DNA of 42,136 nt, from NCBI GenBank assembly GCA_020432045.1, contig JAGQHB010000098.1, positions 1 to 42,136 of the forward strand, given 5' to 3'. The DNA is from Dehalococcoidia bacterium (lineage in GTDB: Bacteria > Chloroflexota > Dehalococcoidia > Tepidiformales > Tepidiformaceae). The position numbers and the translations under genes were made by a program. The notes beneath the pieces were generated by a model, which searched no databases, was not told the DNA's origin, and was given only the letters and a program-made list of their open reading frames with translations. Shown here piece by piece: positions 26,119 to 34,728 of this stretch (positions are counted from its first letter, which is position 1; each line of letters opens with the position of its first letter).

Positions 26119-26755
26119 TTAGCGCTGGCGAGCCGCCTCGCAAACCAGGTGCGACGCCTCAGCTGGTTTGAGGTGGTCTGTGGTGAGGCAGAGGTCGTAA
26201 AGCTTCGGTGAGAGCCAGTGCCTGTGGTAGGTCTGCTCAAAGTATGCTTTTTGTTCAGCGTCAAAGCGGTGCATGGCCTCCTTGGCCTCCGCTTCAGGAA
26301 CCGAAAGCGCCTCGTGAATGCGCAGAATCCGGACCCGGTCGGACGCAACCGTCAACACGCGCAGGGGTGTCCCAGCGATCACGAAGCGACATCTGGCCGG
26401 CGTGCCCCATTACGACAGCACTCCCTTCTCTCGCCAGGTTGTGCAGCACTTCCTCGATGATCTTCCGGTAGCGCTCCGGGGTGTAAGCGGGGTTGAGCGG
26501 CGGCGCGGCGCCAAGATACCAGGCGAGGGCATTCCAGCCCGGAGTATTGCCAATCGCTGCCAGCGCTCGTTCTCGGAGCGGCTGCATCCGCTCCGCGTCG
26601 CGCACGAGCTTAGAAGACACACCCGCGGAGCGTGCCGCCCTCTCGATCACTTCTTGATCCAGGCAGCGAAAGCCGAGTTCCTGAGCGACGAGGCTTGCTA
26701 TCTGCTCGCCGTTTGAACCGAGTTGGCTGGCGACCGTAATGACCCGCGTGTTCAT
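26119..26755 (-). pseudogene. Cytidylate-kinase-like family protein, frameshifted
   Basis: Two minus-strand frames join to one protein. The first (from 26755) has TVASQLGSNGEQIASLVAQE, the P-loop-like start of the cytidylate-kinase-like family (AAA_26, usually 'iSRqlGSgG..ia'). It goes on with GFRCLDQEVIERAA and GSAVVMGHAGQMSLRDR. The second frame continues with LRVLTVASDRVRILRI, the helix AEAKEAMHRFDAEQKAYFEQ and ends at 26119. The switch falls at the CCCC near 26370, where one extra C explains it. The corrected length is 211 residues, usual for the family. These proteins are membrane- or transport-associated kinases of uncertain role. It lies 66 bases downstream of the MFS gene on the same strand. 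Confidence 0.65.
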
Positions 26756-26821
26756 GGAAACGCTCGTGGCCGTCTGGTGCTCACCGGGATTCGGGGCGTC
26801 GGGGACGGGCTGGCGGCGGAG

Positions 26822-28314
26822 CTAGCTGAGCTCATGGGGTTCCTCTCGCTGTGCTGGTGCTGGATGGGACTCGGACGGGCTCGTGATCCCGTTCCTGTTG
26901 CGAGGCTCGTGCGGGATTTGGGGCGGAGGCACGAGCCTCAACGGGGTGCTCCTGTCCGGGATCCCGACCACCAGCAACGATGTCAGCACCGTGAGGACCG
27001 AGAGTCCGACGAAAGCCATGGCGAGGCCGTGCTGGACACTAGAGGCCGTTGAGGTGATGAGGACGATGAGCGCGACGCCGATCGCGCCACCGAGCGAACG
27101 GAACATTCCGCGCATTCCCGTGATCGCCGCGACGCGGTCAGGCGCGAGCTCGATCGCGGCGTTGTTGGCGGCGGGGCCGGCGAGCCCAAGACCAAGACCG
27201 GCGAACGCGACGATCGCAGCCAGGACAGTGAACTCGGAGAACGTTAGCCCGAGTACCTCCACCTCGTGTATTTCGAGAGAGAGCAGGACCATACCGGCTG
27301 CCATCAAGAGGAGTCCCCCAATAATGGGCTTGCGATAGCCGGTCCGCGGTAGTGCCACGCTCGCCGCGCTCGACACTACCATCATCACCACTGCACGCGG
27401 GGTGAGAAGACGTCCAGTCTCGCCCGAGCCCATGCCATAGGCGGAGCTCGCAAACAGCGGAATGAACGAAAAGACCCCAAACACGGCAACTCATAGAAGA
27501 AGTTGAGCGTGTTCACGAACGCGAACTCGCGTCGGCGAAGCAGTGCCAAATCGATGATTGGCGAACTGCACCTCTGTTCGTATCGCAGAAGCGAGATCGT
27601 TCCAACCGCCGCGACGACGAAGCCCGCAGTAACCAGGAAGACGTTTGGATCACGGGTTTGGATTCCCATCTCGGTAAGCGCATATACCAGCGACGTGACC
27701 GAAACCGCCATGAGGCCGGCTCCGACGAAATCGATTCGGCTGGTTTCGCGGCGGACGCTTGGACTCATCAGGAAAAGCGCGATGACCACCACCAGGACGG
27801 CGAGTGGCACGTTCAGTGCGAACGTCCAGCGCCAGCCCACTGAGTCGACGATCACGCCTCCAAGGTTTGGCCCGAGGATGGACCCGATCGGAAAGATGGA
27901 CGAAATCAACCCCAGCGCCTGGGCGCGACTGTCGGGAAAAGCCTCTGCGACGATGCCATACGCAGAGGGCAAAAGGCTTCCGCCGGCTAAGCCCTGGATG
28001 GCCCGCCCAGATATCAGTACCCAAACGTTCGGTGCCAGGGCACAGACGAGAGAGGCGGCAGCAAACGCCGCTAGTCCGCCGACGAAGACGACCCGGCGTC
28101 CCAGTTCGTCGCTGAGCTTGCCAGAGATGGGCATCGAGACGGCCTGCATCAGTGTGTACATGGTGACCACCCAGCCCACCCACGCCAGGGGCGCATCCAG
28201 GTCTTCGATAAGGTCCGGGATAGCGACGGACACCATCGAGAACTGCATGGAGGACGTCAGGAGGGCCAGCGAAACGACGCCGAAGAGCAGGTGCCTGTTG
28301 GACAGCCGGATCAC
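26822..28314 (-). pseudogene. MFS drug transporter (DHA2-like), frameshifted
   Basis: GTG 28314 overlaps the MerR-type gene's stop. The first frame (309 codons) has the N-terminal helices of a 14-helix-type MFS pump: VSVAIPDLIEDLDAPLAWVG, GKLSDELGRRVVFVGG (motif A) and GRAIQGLAGGSLLPSAYGIV. At NFFYE, near 27485-27490, the sense leaves that frame. It continues as VFGVFSFIPLFASSAYGMG, then MFRSLGGAIGVALIVLIT to 26822. The corrected length is 497 residues after one missing base. A single deletion is enough, so a sequencing error is possible. The family exports drugs by proton antiport. The MerR-type gene just upstream is the likely regulator, and the cytidylate-kinase-like gene follows. Confidence 0.72.
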
Positions 28315-28754
28315 CTTGCGCCCGGCCTCGGTCGCTCGTAATGACTGAGGCGGGCCGCAATCTGCTCACGCAGGCGGGCCATGCCGGCCATCTTTTGGTC
28401 GATGAGCTCGAGTTGACGCTGCAACCCGTCCCGAGCTGTGTCCGAGCGCCAATCGTATTCGGCGGCGGCCGCACCTCGTCCGGCGGACCCTTCTGCCAAC
28501 TCCTCAGCGTCGAGCATCTCCCCGATCTCCGAGAGCGAGAACCCGAGCAGCTCCTTCAACTGCTTGATGCGCTCAATCCGCTCGATGTCGGCGGGAGAGT
28601 AGAGGCGAAAGCCTCCCTGCATCCGTTCCGGCGGGTGCAGCAAACCGCGTTCTTCGTAGAACCGGAGCGTCCGTTGCGTCAGATCGGTGAGGCTGGCCGC
28701 CTCACCGATCTGCACGAAAGCGTCTCGGGTTTCGCGCTCGGACACGTCTGTCAT
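28311..28754 (-). CDS. MerR-family transcriptional regulator
   Basis: The protein has 147 residues from ATG 28754. An earlier in-frame GTG at 28769 is possible, and neither start has a clear ribosome binding site. The MerR HTH is VQIGEAASLTDLTQRTLRFY followed by EERGLLHPPERMQGGFRLYS, then the second helix pair RIERIKQLKELLGFSLSEIG. The long C-terminal helix (QRQLELIDQKMAGMARLREQ) would make the dimer coiled coil. No Cys cluster is seen, so it is not a metal-type member. Effector binding is more likely. The last four bases overlap the MFS gene, so it probably controls its own operon. It is divergent from the MarR gene. Confidence 0.85.
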   Translation of the reverse strand: MTDVSERETRDAFVQIGEAASLTDLTQRTLRFYEERGLLHPPERMQGGFRLYSPADIERIERIKQLKELLGFSLSEIGEMLDAEELAEGSAGRGAAAAEYDWRSDTARDGLQRQLELIDQKMAGMARLREQIAARLSHYERPRPGAR

Positions 28755-28830
28755 CGATTCGCCCGTCACATGCGTCGCCTCGACTGCGAAAAGTAGCGTA
28801 GCCCTCGCATCAGCACATTCTCAGGTCTTC

Positions 28831-28851
28831 AGTTGCTTGTTGCAAGCAACT
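28831..28851 (+). promoter_or_regulatory. Perfect inverted repeat, probable MarR operator
   Basis: AGTTGCTTG (28831-28839) and CAAGCAACT (28843-28851) are perfect inverse complements with a 3-base TTG centre. The repeat lies 19 bases before ATG 28870 of the MarR-type gene. The TTGC...GCAA shape is the usual MarR-family operator form. It would let the MarR protein repress itself and the DHA2 pump that follows. Confidence 0.65.
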
Positions 28852-28869
28852 GTTGCACCATTGGCAGCC

Positions 28870-29355
28870 ATGGCCGACGAATCGTTGGTGACACTGCAAA
28901 GGGCCTGGCAGATGAGCACCCGGCAGGCCCATCTCCCGGCGGTTGAGCAACGCCTGCAAGCGGCGGCGGGCCTCGCCCTGACCAGGCCTGCCAGAACCGC
29001 CCTGCTTCATCTCAGCGAGGGGGGGCCGCTCCACGTCTCAGACCTCGCCGCGGCTGCCGGCGTCGACGTCTCGACCATGAGCCGGACGCTTCGCCAGTTG
29101 GGCGCCTCCGGGTTCATCGCCCGCGAGCCGGGAGAAGACCTGCGAGCTGTCCGCATTTCCATCACCCCGCCGGGGCATGACGCTGGCGCCCGGTTGTGGG
29201 CGGCTGGGCAACAGATCCTCAGCGACGTGCTCTGTGGCTGGTCCGAGGCCGACCGGGATGCGCTGTCGCGGCTGTTAATGCGCTTCGCGGACGACTTTGC
29301 GAGCTACCTGCGACAGAGTTCGAAGCAGAGTGGGTGCACAGGAGCAGAACGATGA
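28870..29355 (+). CDS. MarR-family transcriptional regulator
   Basis: The protein has 161 residues from ATG 28870, just downstream of the inverted repeat. The upstream frame from 28687 is not supported. The winged-helix core is [20 protein letters not shown] then [20 protein letters not shown], and the wing [20 protein letters not shown], the typical 'R..d.RD.R...v.lT..G' form. The N- and C-terminal helices would form the dimer interface. MarR proteins repress nearby efflux genes until a ligand binds. The DHA2 pump starts 58 bases downstream of its stop, so both are probably co-transcribed and co-repressed. Confidence 0.87.
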   Translation: MADESLVTLQRAWQMSTRQAHLPAVEQRLQAAAGLALTRPARTALLHLSEGGPLHVSDLAAAAGVDVSTMSRTLRQLGASGFIAREPGEDLRAVRISITPPGHDAGARLWAAGQQILSDVLCGWSEADRDALSRLLMRFADDFASYLRQSSKQSGCTGAER

Positions 29356-29413
29356 TGTTGACCTATTGCGAGGCCAGACACTGGCGAAGATCATCGACAC
29401 CGGAGCGAGCACT

Positions 29414-31069
29414 GTGACAGTTACCCAACAACAACCGCGAGCGGAACGCGCAGTGCATGTGCCGCTTGTCTTTGCTGGCCTCATGCTCGGCATGCTGGTC
29501 GCCTCGCTGAGCCAGACGATCGTCTCGCCCGCGATGCCGCGGATCGTGGCGGACCTCGGCGGTATCGAACACTACAGTTGGGTTGCTGTGGCAGCCCTGC
29601 TCTCCGCCGCGGTGGCTGCCCCGATCGCCGGCAAGCTGTCAGACCTTTTCGGACGAAAGCCTTTTTTCGCGGGCGGCATAATCGTGTTCGGTGTGGGTTC
29701 CGTTGTCGCAGGACTCACGCCAAACTTCAACACACTCGTCCTCGCCCGCGCCATCCAGGGCCTTGGGATGGGGACGATGATGGCCCTTTCACAGGCGATC
29801 GTCGGCGACCTCATACCTCCTCGTGACCGGGGCAAGTACCAGGGCCTTCTTGGTGCAACCTTTGGCGTCGCGTCAGTCGCGGGGCCGCTTATCGGTGGCT
29901 TTGTTACCGATCACTACAGCTGGCGATGGCTCTTTTTTCTTAACCTTCCAATCGGGGCCGCGGCCCTCGCCATCGTTATCCCCTTCATGCACCTGCCACG
30001 GGTCCGACGTCCCCACGCCATCGACTACCTCGGCTTCACGACCTTAACCGGGGTGCTGGTGGCGGCCTTGCTCGCGACCACCTGGGGCGGAGTCCAATAC
30101 CCGTGGGCGTCGACACAGATAGTGGGCCTGTACACACTGGCGGCCGTGTTCCTGGGCGCGTTCCTCGTTGCTGAGGTCCGCGCTAAGGAGCCGGTCATTC
30201 CCCTGAGGCTCTGGAAAAGCGGCATCTTCACCTTTGCGAACCTCGCGAATCTCTTCGTCGCCATGGCCATGTTTGGCGCGATTTTCTACATCCCCATCTT
30301 CGTCCAGGGCGTACTGGGGAAGAACGCCACGAATTCCGGCGGAATCTTGATCCCGATGAGCCTTGGAATGATTGTGACGAGCATTGTCACCGGCATGCTG
30401 ATTACGCGGACGGGCCGCTACAAGATATTTGTCCTGATAGGCCCGATTCTGATGGCGCTCGGCTTCTGGCTCTTTTCCCAGATGGATACCGGCACAACGA
30501 ACCTTGAGCTCATCCGAAACATGGTCATCACCGGCGTGGGCCTTGGCCTCTGCATGCAGACGTTCACGCTGATCGTGCAAAACGATGCGCGCCAGGAGGA
30601 TCTCGGGGTGGCGACAGCCACATCGCAGCTCTCACGCTCGATTGGATCAACCGCAGGCGTCGCAATCCTCGGGACGATCCTTACGCAGTCGTCTGCGTCC
30701 GAGATACCAAAACGGCTTCCCCCGGACCAGGTGGCGGAGTTTGGATCGGTGTCCGCGAGCTCCGTGCTGAACCCGGCGGCGCTCGCTCAACTCCCGCCTG
30801 ACGTCCTGTTTGCGGTGCGGGAGGGATTGGCTGCCTCCCTGCATAACGTGTTCCTGGTCGGCGTGCCGTTCATCGTCGCAGCGCTGGTAGTCACGGTCCT
30901 GATTCGGGAGATCCCGCTGCGCCGCACCATCACGATCGCTCAGACTCCGCCTGCGCCCTCGACTCCCGGGGCTGCTGACGCCACGGGGTCGGCCACTGCG
31001 GGGGCCAGGCAGCTGACTACGACCGGGGCGACCGCTCAGCTCGCGTCACAGGAAGACTCGGGGGGCTGA
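29414..31069 (+). CDS. DHA2-type MFS drug efflux protein (EmrB/QacA)
   Basis: The protein has 551 residues from GTG 29414. An earlier frame from 29297 only extends the cytoplasmic end and overlaps the MarR gene. It has fourteen expected transmembrane segments. Motif A-like [16 protein letters not shown], motif C-like [20 protein letters not shown] and [17 protein letters not shown] are all in the usual places. The C-terminal tail is long, Pro/Thr/Ala-rich and probably cytoplasmic. The family exports multiple drugs or dyes by proton exchange. It follows the MarR gene on the same strand. Substrate cannot be told from sequence. Confidence 0.88.
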   Translation: MTVTQQQPRAERAVHVPLVFAGLMLGMLVASLSQTIVSPAMPRIVADLGGIEHYSWVAVAALLSAAVAAPIAGKLSDLFGRKPFFAGGIIVFGVGSVVAGLTPNFNTLVLARAIQGLGMGTMMALSQAIVGDLIPPRDRGKYQGLLGATFGVASVAGPLIGGFVTDHYSWRWLFFLNLPIGAAALAIVIPFMHLPRVRRPHAIDYLGFTTLTGVLVAALLATTWGGVQYPWASTQIVGLYTLAAVFLGAFLVAEVRAKEPVIPLRLWKSGIFTFANLANLFVAMAMFGAIFYIPIFVQGVLGKNATNSGGILIPMSLGMIVTSIVTGMLITRTGRYKIFVLIGPILMALGFWLFSQMDTGTTNLELIRNMVITGVGLGLCMQTFTLIVQNDARQEDLGVATATSQLSRSIGSTAGVAILGTILTQSSASEIPKRLPPDQVAEFGSVSASSVLNPAALAQLPPDVLFAVREGLAASLHNVFLVGVPFIVAALVVTVLIREIPLRRTITIAQTPPAPSTPGAADATGSATAGARQLTTTGATAQLASQEDSGG

Positions 31070-31216
31070 CGTTCGCGCGGCTCTCTCGGAGGCCTATGCC
31101 CGGTGGCGAGCCGCCAGAGAGTTGCCGAGCCTGCGGAGGTCCATCGCGAGGAGTGGCGTGTCTCCATGGAAGCGTCCGGCCGGCACAGACCGGCTGGGGC
31201 GCCATTGGGGCGATCT

Positions 31217-31250
31217 GAAAGCCGGGGGGTGATCCCACCCTGCCCCCGGC
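31217..31250 (-). terminator. Candidate terminator of the peroxiredoxin gene
   Basis: GCCGGGGG (31221-31228) and CCCCCGGC (31243-31250) form a perfect 8-base stem with a 14-base loop. On the minus strand the stem is followed by TTTC. It lies just after the stop of the peroxiredoxin frame at 31258, between two convergent genes. The T-run is short. Confidence 0.45.
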
Positions 31251-31257
31251 CGTCCGA

Positions 31258-31724
31258 TCAGGATGCTTCCGCGGGGGCGATCTCCTGGAGCGTACGGATT
31301 GCGTCCTCGATGTGGTCCCCGATGCCCCTCACTTCGTGCCGGAACGCGCCCCGGATGATGCCCTGCTTGTCGATCACGTACGTGATGCGGGCGTCAGGCC
31401 GAAGAGCCCGCGCGCACCGTACAGCTTGCTCAACTGCTTATCGGTGTCGGGGATCAGGGGGAAGGGGAGGCTGTGTTTCTCCCGGAACTGCTGATGACTG
31501 TCCGCGGAATCGGCGCTCACGCCGACGATGATCGCGTCCAGCGCGGTGATCGGCTCATAGTTGTCGCGGAAGGCGCATGCCTCCCGTGTGCATCCACGGG
31601 TGTCGTCCTTCGGGTAGAAGTAAAGGACGACGTGCTTGCGGCCGCGCCACTCCCCGAGGTTGAAAGTCTCGCCGCTGTCCAGCGTGGCAGTGAATTGCGG
31701 CGCCACGGTCCCGGCTTCAAGCAT
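31258..31724 (-). pseudogene. Bcp-type peroxiredoxin, frameshifted
   Basis: ATG 31724 has GGAGA eight bases before it. Residues 1-110 are a thioredoxin-fold peroxiredoxin with FYPKDDTRGCTREACAFRD, where Cys 45 is the peroxidatic cysteine and Cys 50 is the likely resolving one. The frame stops after GLFGLTPASRT. The next frame continues as RITYVIDKQGIIRGAFRHEV and ends at 31258. One missing C in the CCC near 31400 explains it. The corrected length is 155 residues, the family norm. If the frameshift is a sequencing error the enzyme is a normal thiol peroxidase that reduces peroxides. If real, the catalytic cysteines remain but the C-terminus is lost. Confidence 0.68.
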
Positions 31725-31755
31725 TACTGATGTCTCCTTCTCGGCCGTACTGGAT

Positions 31756-32175
31756 TCAGTCCCGTGTCATTTCGCCGCGGCCGAATGGCTCATGCACTCG
31801 CTCAACCTCGATGACGACAGCAATCCCCTTGCGCTCCGGGTCATAGTCAAGCTCCGGCTTCACCACGCGCTCCATCACCTGCTCCCTCAGCGGACCGTCC
31901 TCATGGAGCTCGGCACGCCCGAAGAAGCGGATGTACCTCCCGTGCTCCAGGTCGAGGAACAGGACGGCGACGTGGGGTGATCGCCTGAGGTTTTCGAGGT
32001 GCCCACCGCGGGTCCTTTCCCAGTAGGCCAACCGTTGCTCGTCGAGCACGAGCATGCTGCCCTTCGGCCCGATGTCGGGGTGGCCGTCCTCGCCCACGGT
32101 AGCGAGCACGCACGGGCGCCCCTGGGCCAGGGCCGCCCCAACCGCATCGGTAAGTTCAGTGAGATCAAAAGCCAT
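31756..32175 (-). CDS. Pyridoxamine-phosphate-oxidase-like (PPOX) protein
   Basis: The protein has 139 residues from ATG 32175, with GGAGAG six bases before it. The split-barrel start RPCVLATVGEDGHPDIGPKG and the middle HLENLRRSPHVAVLFLDLEH match the PPOX family pattern, 'a.LaTv..dG.P...p......d......s....k..Nl...p.vsl'. The family binds FMN, F420 or heme. No residue seen here fixes which. It is upstream of the peroxiredoxin gene (31-base gap) and next to DoxX, so it may belong to a redox-stress group. The C-terminus ends MTRD. Confidence 0.8.
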   Translation of the reverse strand: MAFDLTELTDAVGAALAQGRPCVLATVGEDGHPDIGPKGSMLVLDEQRLAYWERTRGGHLENLRRSPHVAVLFLDLEHGRYIRFFGRAELHEDGPLREQVMERVVKPELDYDPERKGIAVVIEVERVHEPFGRGEMTRD

Positions 32176-32225
32176 GAGATACTCTCCCTGTATGATTCTG
32201 TCTGATTAGATGCGGCCGGGCCGCC

Positions 32226-32573
32226 TCATTCGGCAACCCGGAGTATCACGACAGCCGCGCAGAGACCGAACAGCACCACCGGCGCGATGACCGTCGCGAG
32301 CGCGGATTTCCGCAGGTCGGTGTAGGCGGCTCCAATCATGGTCACCGCCAGCACGAAAGCAGCCGTAATAGCCACCTCCTCGGCAAACAGCCCCACGACC
32401 ATGCCGGCGGCGCCCGCCAGTTCAACGATGCCCGTAAAGACCCGGAACCACTGCGGGTAGCCGTAGCGGTTGAAGTTGTCGATCTGCATGCGCATCCCGG
32501 CAACCTTGCTGCCGCCAGAAAAGGCGAACAACAAACCCAGGAGGACCTGGACGATTCCAGCGGCGATCTCCAT
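32226..32573 (-). CDS. DoxX-family membrane protein
   Basis: The protein has 115 residues from ATG 32573, with a GGGAGGA ribosome binding site. It has four hydrophobic segments: IVQVLLGLLFAFSGGSKVAG (the usual 'l...f...G..Kl'), VFTGIVELAGAAGMVVGLFA, ITAAFVLAVTMIGAAYTDLR and ATVIAPVVLFGLCAAVVILR. This is the DoxX-like family of small four-helix proteins. They are linked to thiol-redox and sulfur oxidation in various organisms. The HxlR-type regulator is divergent, with a pair of inverted repeats between them, so control by that regulator is likely. The order suggests a transcript with PPOX and the peroxiredoxin. Confidence 0.8.
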   Translation of the reverse strand: MEIAAGIVQVLLGLLFAFSGGSKVAGMRMQIDNFNRYGYPQWFRVFTGIVELAGAAGMVVGLFAEEVAITAAFVLAVTMIGAAYTDLRKSALATVIAPVVLFGLCAAVVILRVAE

Positions 32574-32705
32574 TCGGCTTCCTCCCGCTGACTGGCAACT
32601 TGGTACCGCTTGCCTGTTGTGAGGCGACGGCTGCCGTCGCTATCCAGCACTCGGCGATGTCCATCGTGCAGCCGCCGCAGGGAAGGCTCAGCGATGACCG
32701 CCTCG

Positions 32706-32737
32706 GTTACGAACCGTAACACGTTACACATCGTAAC
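32706..32737. promoter_or_regulatory. Two tandem GTTAC-N5-GTAAC sites, probable HxlR operators
   Basis: GTTAC (32706-32710) with GTAAC (32716-32720), and again GTTAC (32723-32727) with GTAAC (32733-32737). Each pair is a perfect inverted repeat with a 5-base spacer, and the two units are 17 bases apart start to start. They sit between divergent genes, 26 bases before ATG 32763 of the HxlR-type gene and 133 bases before the DoxX gene start. Confidence 0.65.
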
Positions 32738-32762
32738 TGCAAGACGCGGCATACTTGGATCC

Positions 32763-33104
32763 ATGGAGGATCATCCACCCGGACGCGAGCTGAGATACTG
32801 CCCTTACTTCCAGGCCACGCTCGAATTGATCGGCCGGCGCTGGACAGGTTCGATCCTGCGCGCGCTCTGTATGCGGGCCATGCGTTTCAGTGAAATCAGC
32901 CGCGAAATCCCGGGCCTCTCGCACCGGCTGCTGGCAGAACGCCTCAAGGAGCTCGAGGGGGCGGGGTTGGTGGAACGTTCCCACGATATTCAAGACCTTG
33001 TCTATCGGCTGACCTCTCCCGGTTACGACCTGGAAAGCCTGTTCCGGGAGGTGGACCGGTGGAACGAGCGATGGGTCGGAGCCGAAGGCGCAGAGGGGCG
33101 CTGA
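32763..33104 (+). CDS. HxlR-family transcriptional regulator
   Basis: The protein has 113 residues from ATG 32763. An upstream frame from 32610 overlaps the operators and is not used. It is a complete HxlR winged helix: RYCPYFQATLELIGRRWTGS with Cys 13 at the place where redox-type members (YodB/HypR-like) keep a reactive Cys, then ILRALCMRAMRFSEISREIP, LSHRLLAERLKELEGAGLVE and a wing ending in YRLTSPGYDLESL. HxlR proteins sense disulfide or aldehyde stress and control divergent genes. The DoxX gene and its tandem sites fit that. The role of Cys 13 is inferred from the family. Confidence 0.86.
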   Translation: MEDHPPGRELRYCPYFQATLELIGRRWTGSILRALCMRAMRFSEISREIPGLSHRLLAERLKELEGAGLVERSHDIQDLVYRLTSPGYDLESLFREVDRWNERWVGAEGAEGR

Positions 33105-33380
33105 GCGATGGCCCGTTCGCGGCGGTTGCATCGAGCTTGGAACGAGTCGCTCTCCACGTTGTGAACGGGTCGAGAGTTGGCTTGATGGTGGAGATTCCGC
33201 ATGGTGTTGTCACGGGCCAAGACGGCGGCCCGCCGAAGTCACGGCTCGGTGAGCCGCGTCGCGTACCAGATGCTGAGGCACTGGACACAAGCTGCGTTGT
33301 AGCCCGCCGGGCAACCTACAGGGGATCAGGCAGATGGACTTGCCCTAGAAGCGTTCTTCGTGCGGGCCCTCTCCCCCATC

Positions 33381-33698
33381 CTAATAATTGGAGCTCCCAT
33401 TGAACCCGCGGCGGTCCGCTCCACGTTGACCATCGAGATCGTCGAACCCAGGAAAGAGGGCCGCTACCGCCTCCGAGTAACCGAGCCCATAGGCTTCTGT
33501 GGCGAGCCCAGCCAGAACTCTTGGGACTTGTTCGCCCTCCTCGATGCTACTGGACGCCTCGCGAGTGGGCCGTTCAGCGACGTGAGCCATCCTGTTCGCG
33601 TTCTCGATAAGGAAGTAGGCTGCCTGCTTCCGCTCGATCTCGCTGAACTGCTCCTTGATGATGGACCGCATGCGACGCACGATCGCTGGATCTTCCAT
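33381..33698 (-). CDS. Hypothetical protein after the MBL gene
   Basis: The protein has 105 residues from ATG 33698. A GGAG lies about 9 bases before it. It has a helical N-terminal half with RMRSIIKEQFSEIERKQAAY and FLIENANRMAHVAERPTREA, and an acidic tail with Gly/Asp. No family is recognised. It starts 32 bases after the stop of the MBL-fold gene on the same strand, so it is probably the last gene of the RND operon. An opposite-strand frame at 33360-33749 is of similar size but has no start site or motifs. Confidence is limited because no conserved motif supports it. Confidence 0.45.
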   Translation of the reverse strand: MEDPAIVRRMRSIIKEQFSEIERKQAAYFLIENANRMAHVAERPTREASSSIEEGEQVPRVLAGLATEAYGLGYSEAVAALFPGFDDLDGQRGADRRGFNGSSNY

Positions 33699-33730
33699 GA
33701 CGAACGCTCCGTTCCGTTCTGGTTAAAGTT

Positions 33731-34684
33731 TCACGCCTGCAACTCATAGGACGGCTCAGCCGCCTCATCATCCTGCACGCGTACGAGGAGCCCTTCATCA
33801 ACGAGCGCCTCCAGGTGGGCTTCGGTCTCTGACAACGCGAGCATCTGGTGCATCCCGCCTTTACGGCCGTGGAAGACGTCCTTCGCAATCTGCGGCGCCG
33901 TCTTCGGCTGTGCCCGGACCTCGGCGAGGATTTGTTGTCGGCGCGATTGGTGGTGCGCAGCGATCTCACGGCACCGGGCGCCCACATCTTCCACCGGTCC
34001 CTCATGCGCCGGCAGCGCCCGGCGGGGCGCCATGCGCTCGACCAGCGCAAGAGAGTTTTCGAAGTCGTGCAGCGGATTCCTGCCTGCGGCATGAACCCGC
34101 CCCACGTGCGGGGTGATGCGCGCGAGCAGGTGGTCTCCTGTGAACAGTACTCCGGTTCGTCGATCGAACACACAAAGGTGGCCCTCGGTGTGTCCGGGTG
34201 TCCACACGAGATCAAGGTCACGACCGCCGATGGAGAACGTCTCGCCGCCAACGACGATCGTTGGCGAGGTGACCGGGACATTCACTTCTTGGAACAGCTC
34301 CCGCAGATCGCCGGAGCTGAGGCCGGCCCCTTTCGCGATGGGCCGGAAGAACTCTCCCGCCATATCGAGCGTGTTCATTCGTTGAAGCAGCGGCCAGTCG
34401 GCCTCGTGGATCACGACTGGGCAGCCGGAGCCCTGTTGCATCCAGCCGGCGAGGCCGGAGTGGTCCGGGTGGAAATGAGTCAGGATGATCAGGGCGATCC
34501 GCGAAAGACCGCCGATCGCTTGCTGGAGTTCAGCGCTGAGTTGGGCGCGAGCCGCTTCGGAGGGAAACCCGGAATCGATCAACACCCATCCTGTACTGGT
34601 TTCGAGGGCATAGACATGGACTTCGCGGAGCGCGAACGGCATTGGGACCGTGAACTGAAGCACTCCGTCGTCGGCAATCTTCAC
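33731..34684 (-). CDS. MBL-fold metallo-hydrolase with winged-helix tail
   Basis: The protein has 317 residues. GTG 34684 has AAGGA eight bases before. The frame runs on to 34798, but that part overlaps the UspA gene. Zinc motifs are ILTHFHPDHSG (H70, H72, D74, H75), TPGHTEGHLCVF and VLFTGDHLL. The C-terminal 80 residues, PKTAPQIAKDVFHGRKGG..., look like a small winged-helix domain, as in a known subset of MBL hydrolases (LACTB2-like). Substrate is unknown. It follows the UspA gene by 44 bases and probably shares its transcript. No signal peptide is seen. Confidence 0.87.
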   Translation of the reverse strand: MKIADDGVLQFTVPMPFALREVHVYALETSTGWVLIDSGFPSEAARAQLSAELQQAIGGLSRIALIILTHFHPDHSGLAGWMQQGSGCPVVIHEADWPLLQRMNTLDMAGEFFRPIAKGAGLSSGDLRELFQEVNVPVTSPTIVVGGETFSIGGRDLDLVWTPGHTEGHLCVFDRRTGVLFTGDHLLARITPHVGRVHAAGRNPLHDFENSLALVERMAPRRALPAHEGPVEDVGARCREIAAHHQSRRQQILAEVRAQPKTAPQIAKDVFHGRKGGMHQMLALSETEAHLEALVDEGLLVRVQDDEAAEPSYELQA

Positions 34685-34728
34685 AGGAGAAGTCCTTTCA
34701 GCCTTTTTGGGAGCCCAACCACGACCCG

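Noticed and set aside
33360-33749. Plus-strand 129-residue frame opposite the small gene at 33381
   Set aside because: It has no ribosome binding site or motif, and the minus-strand frame fits the operon better.
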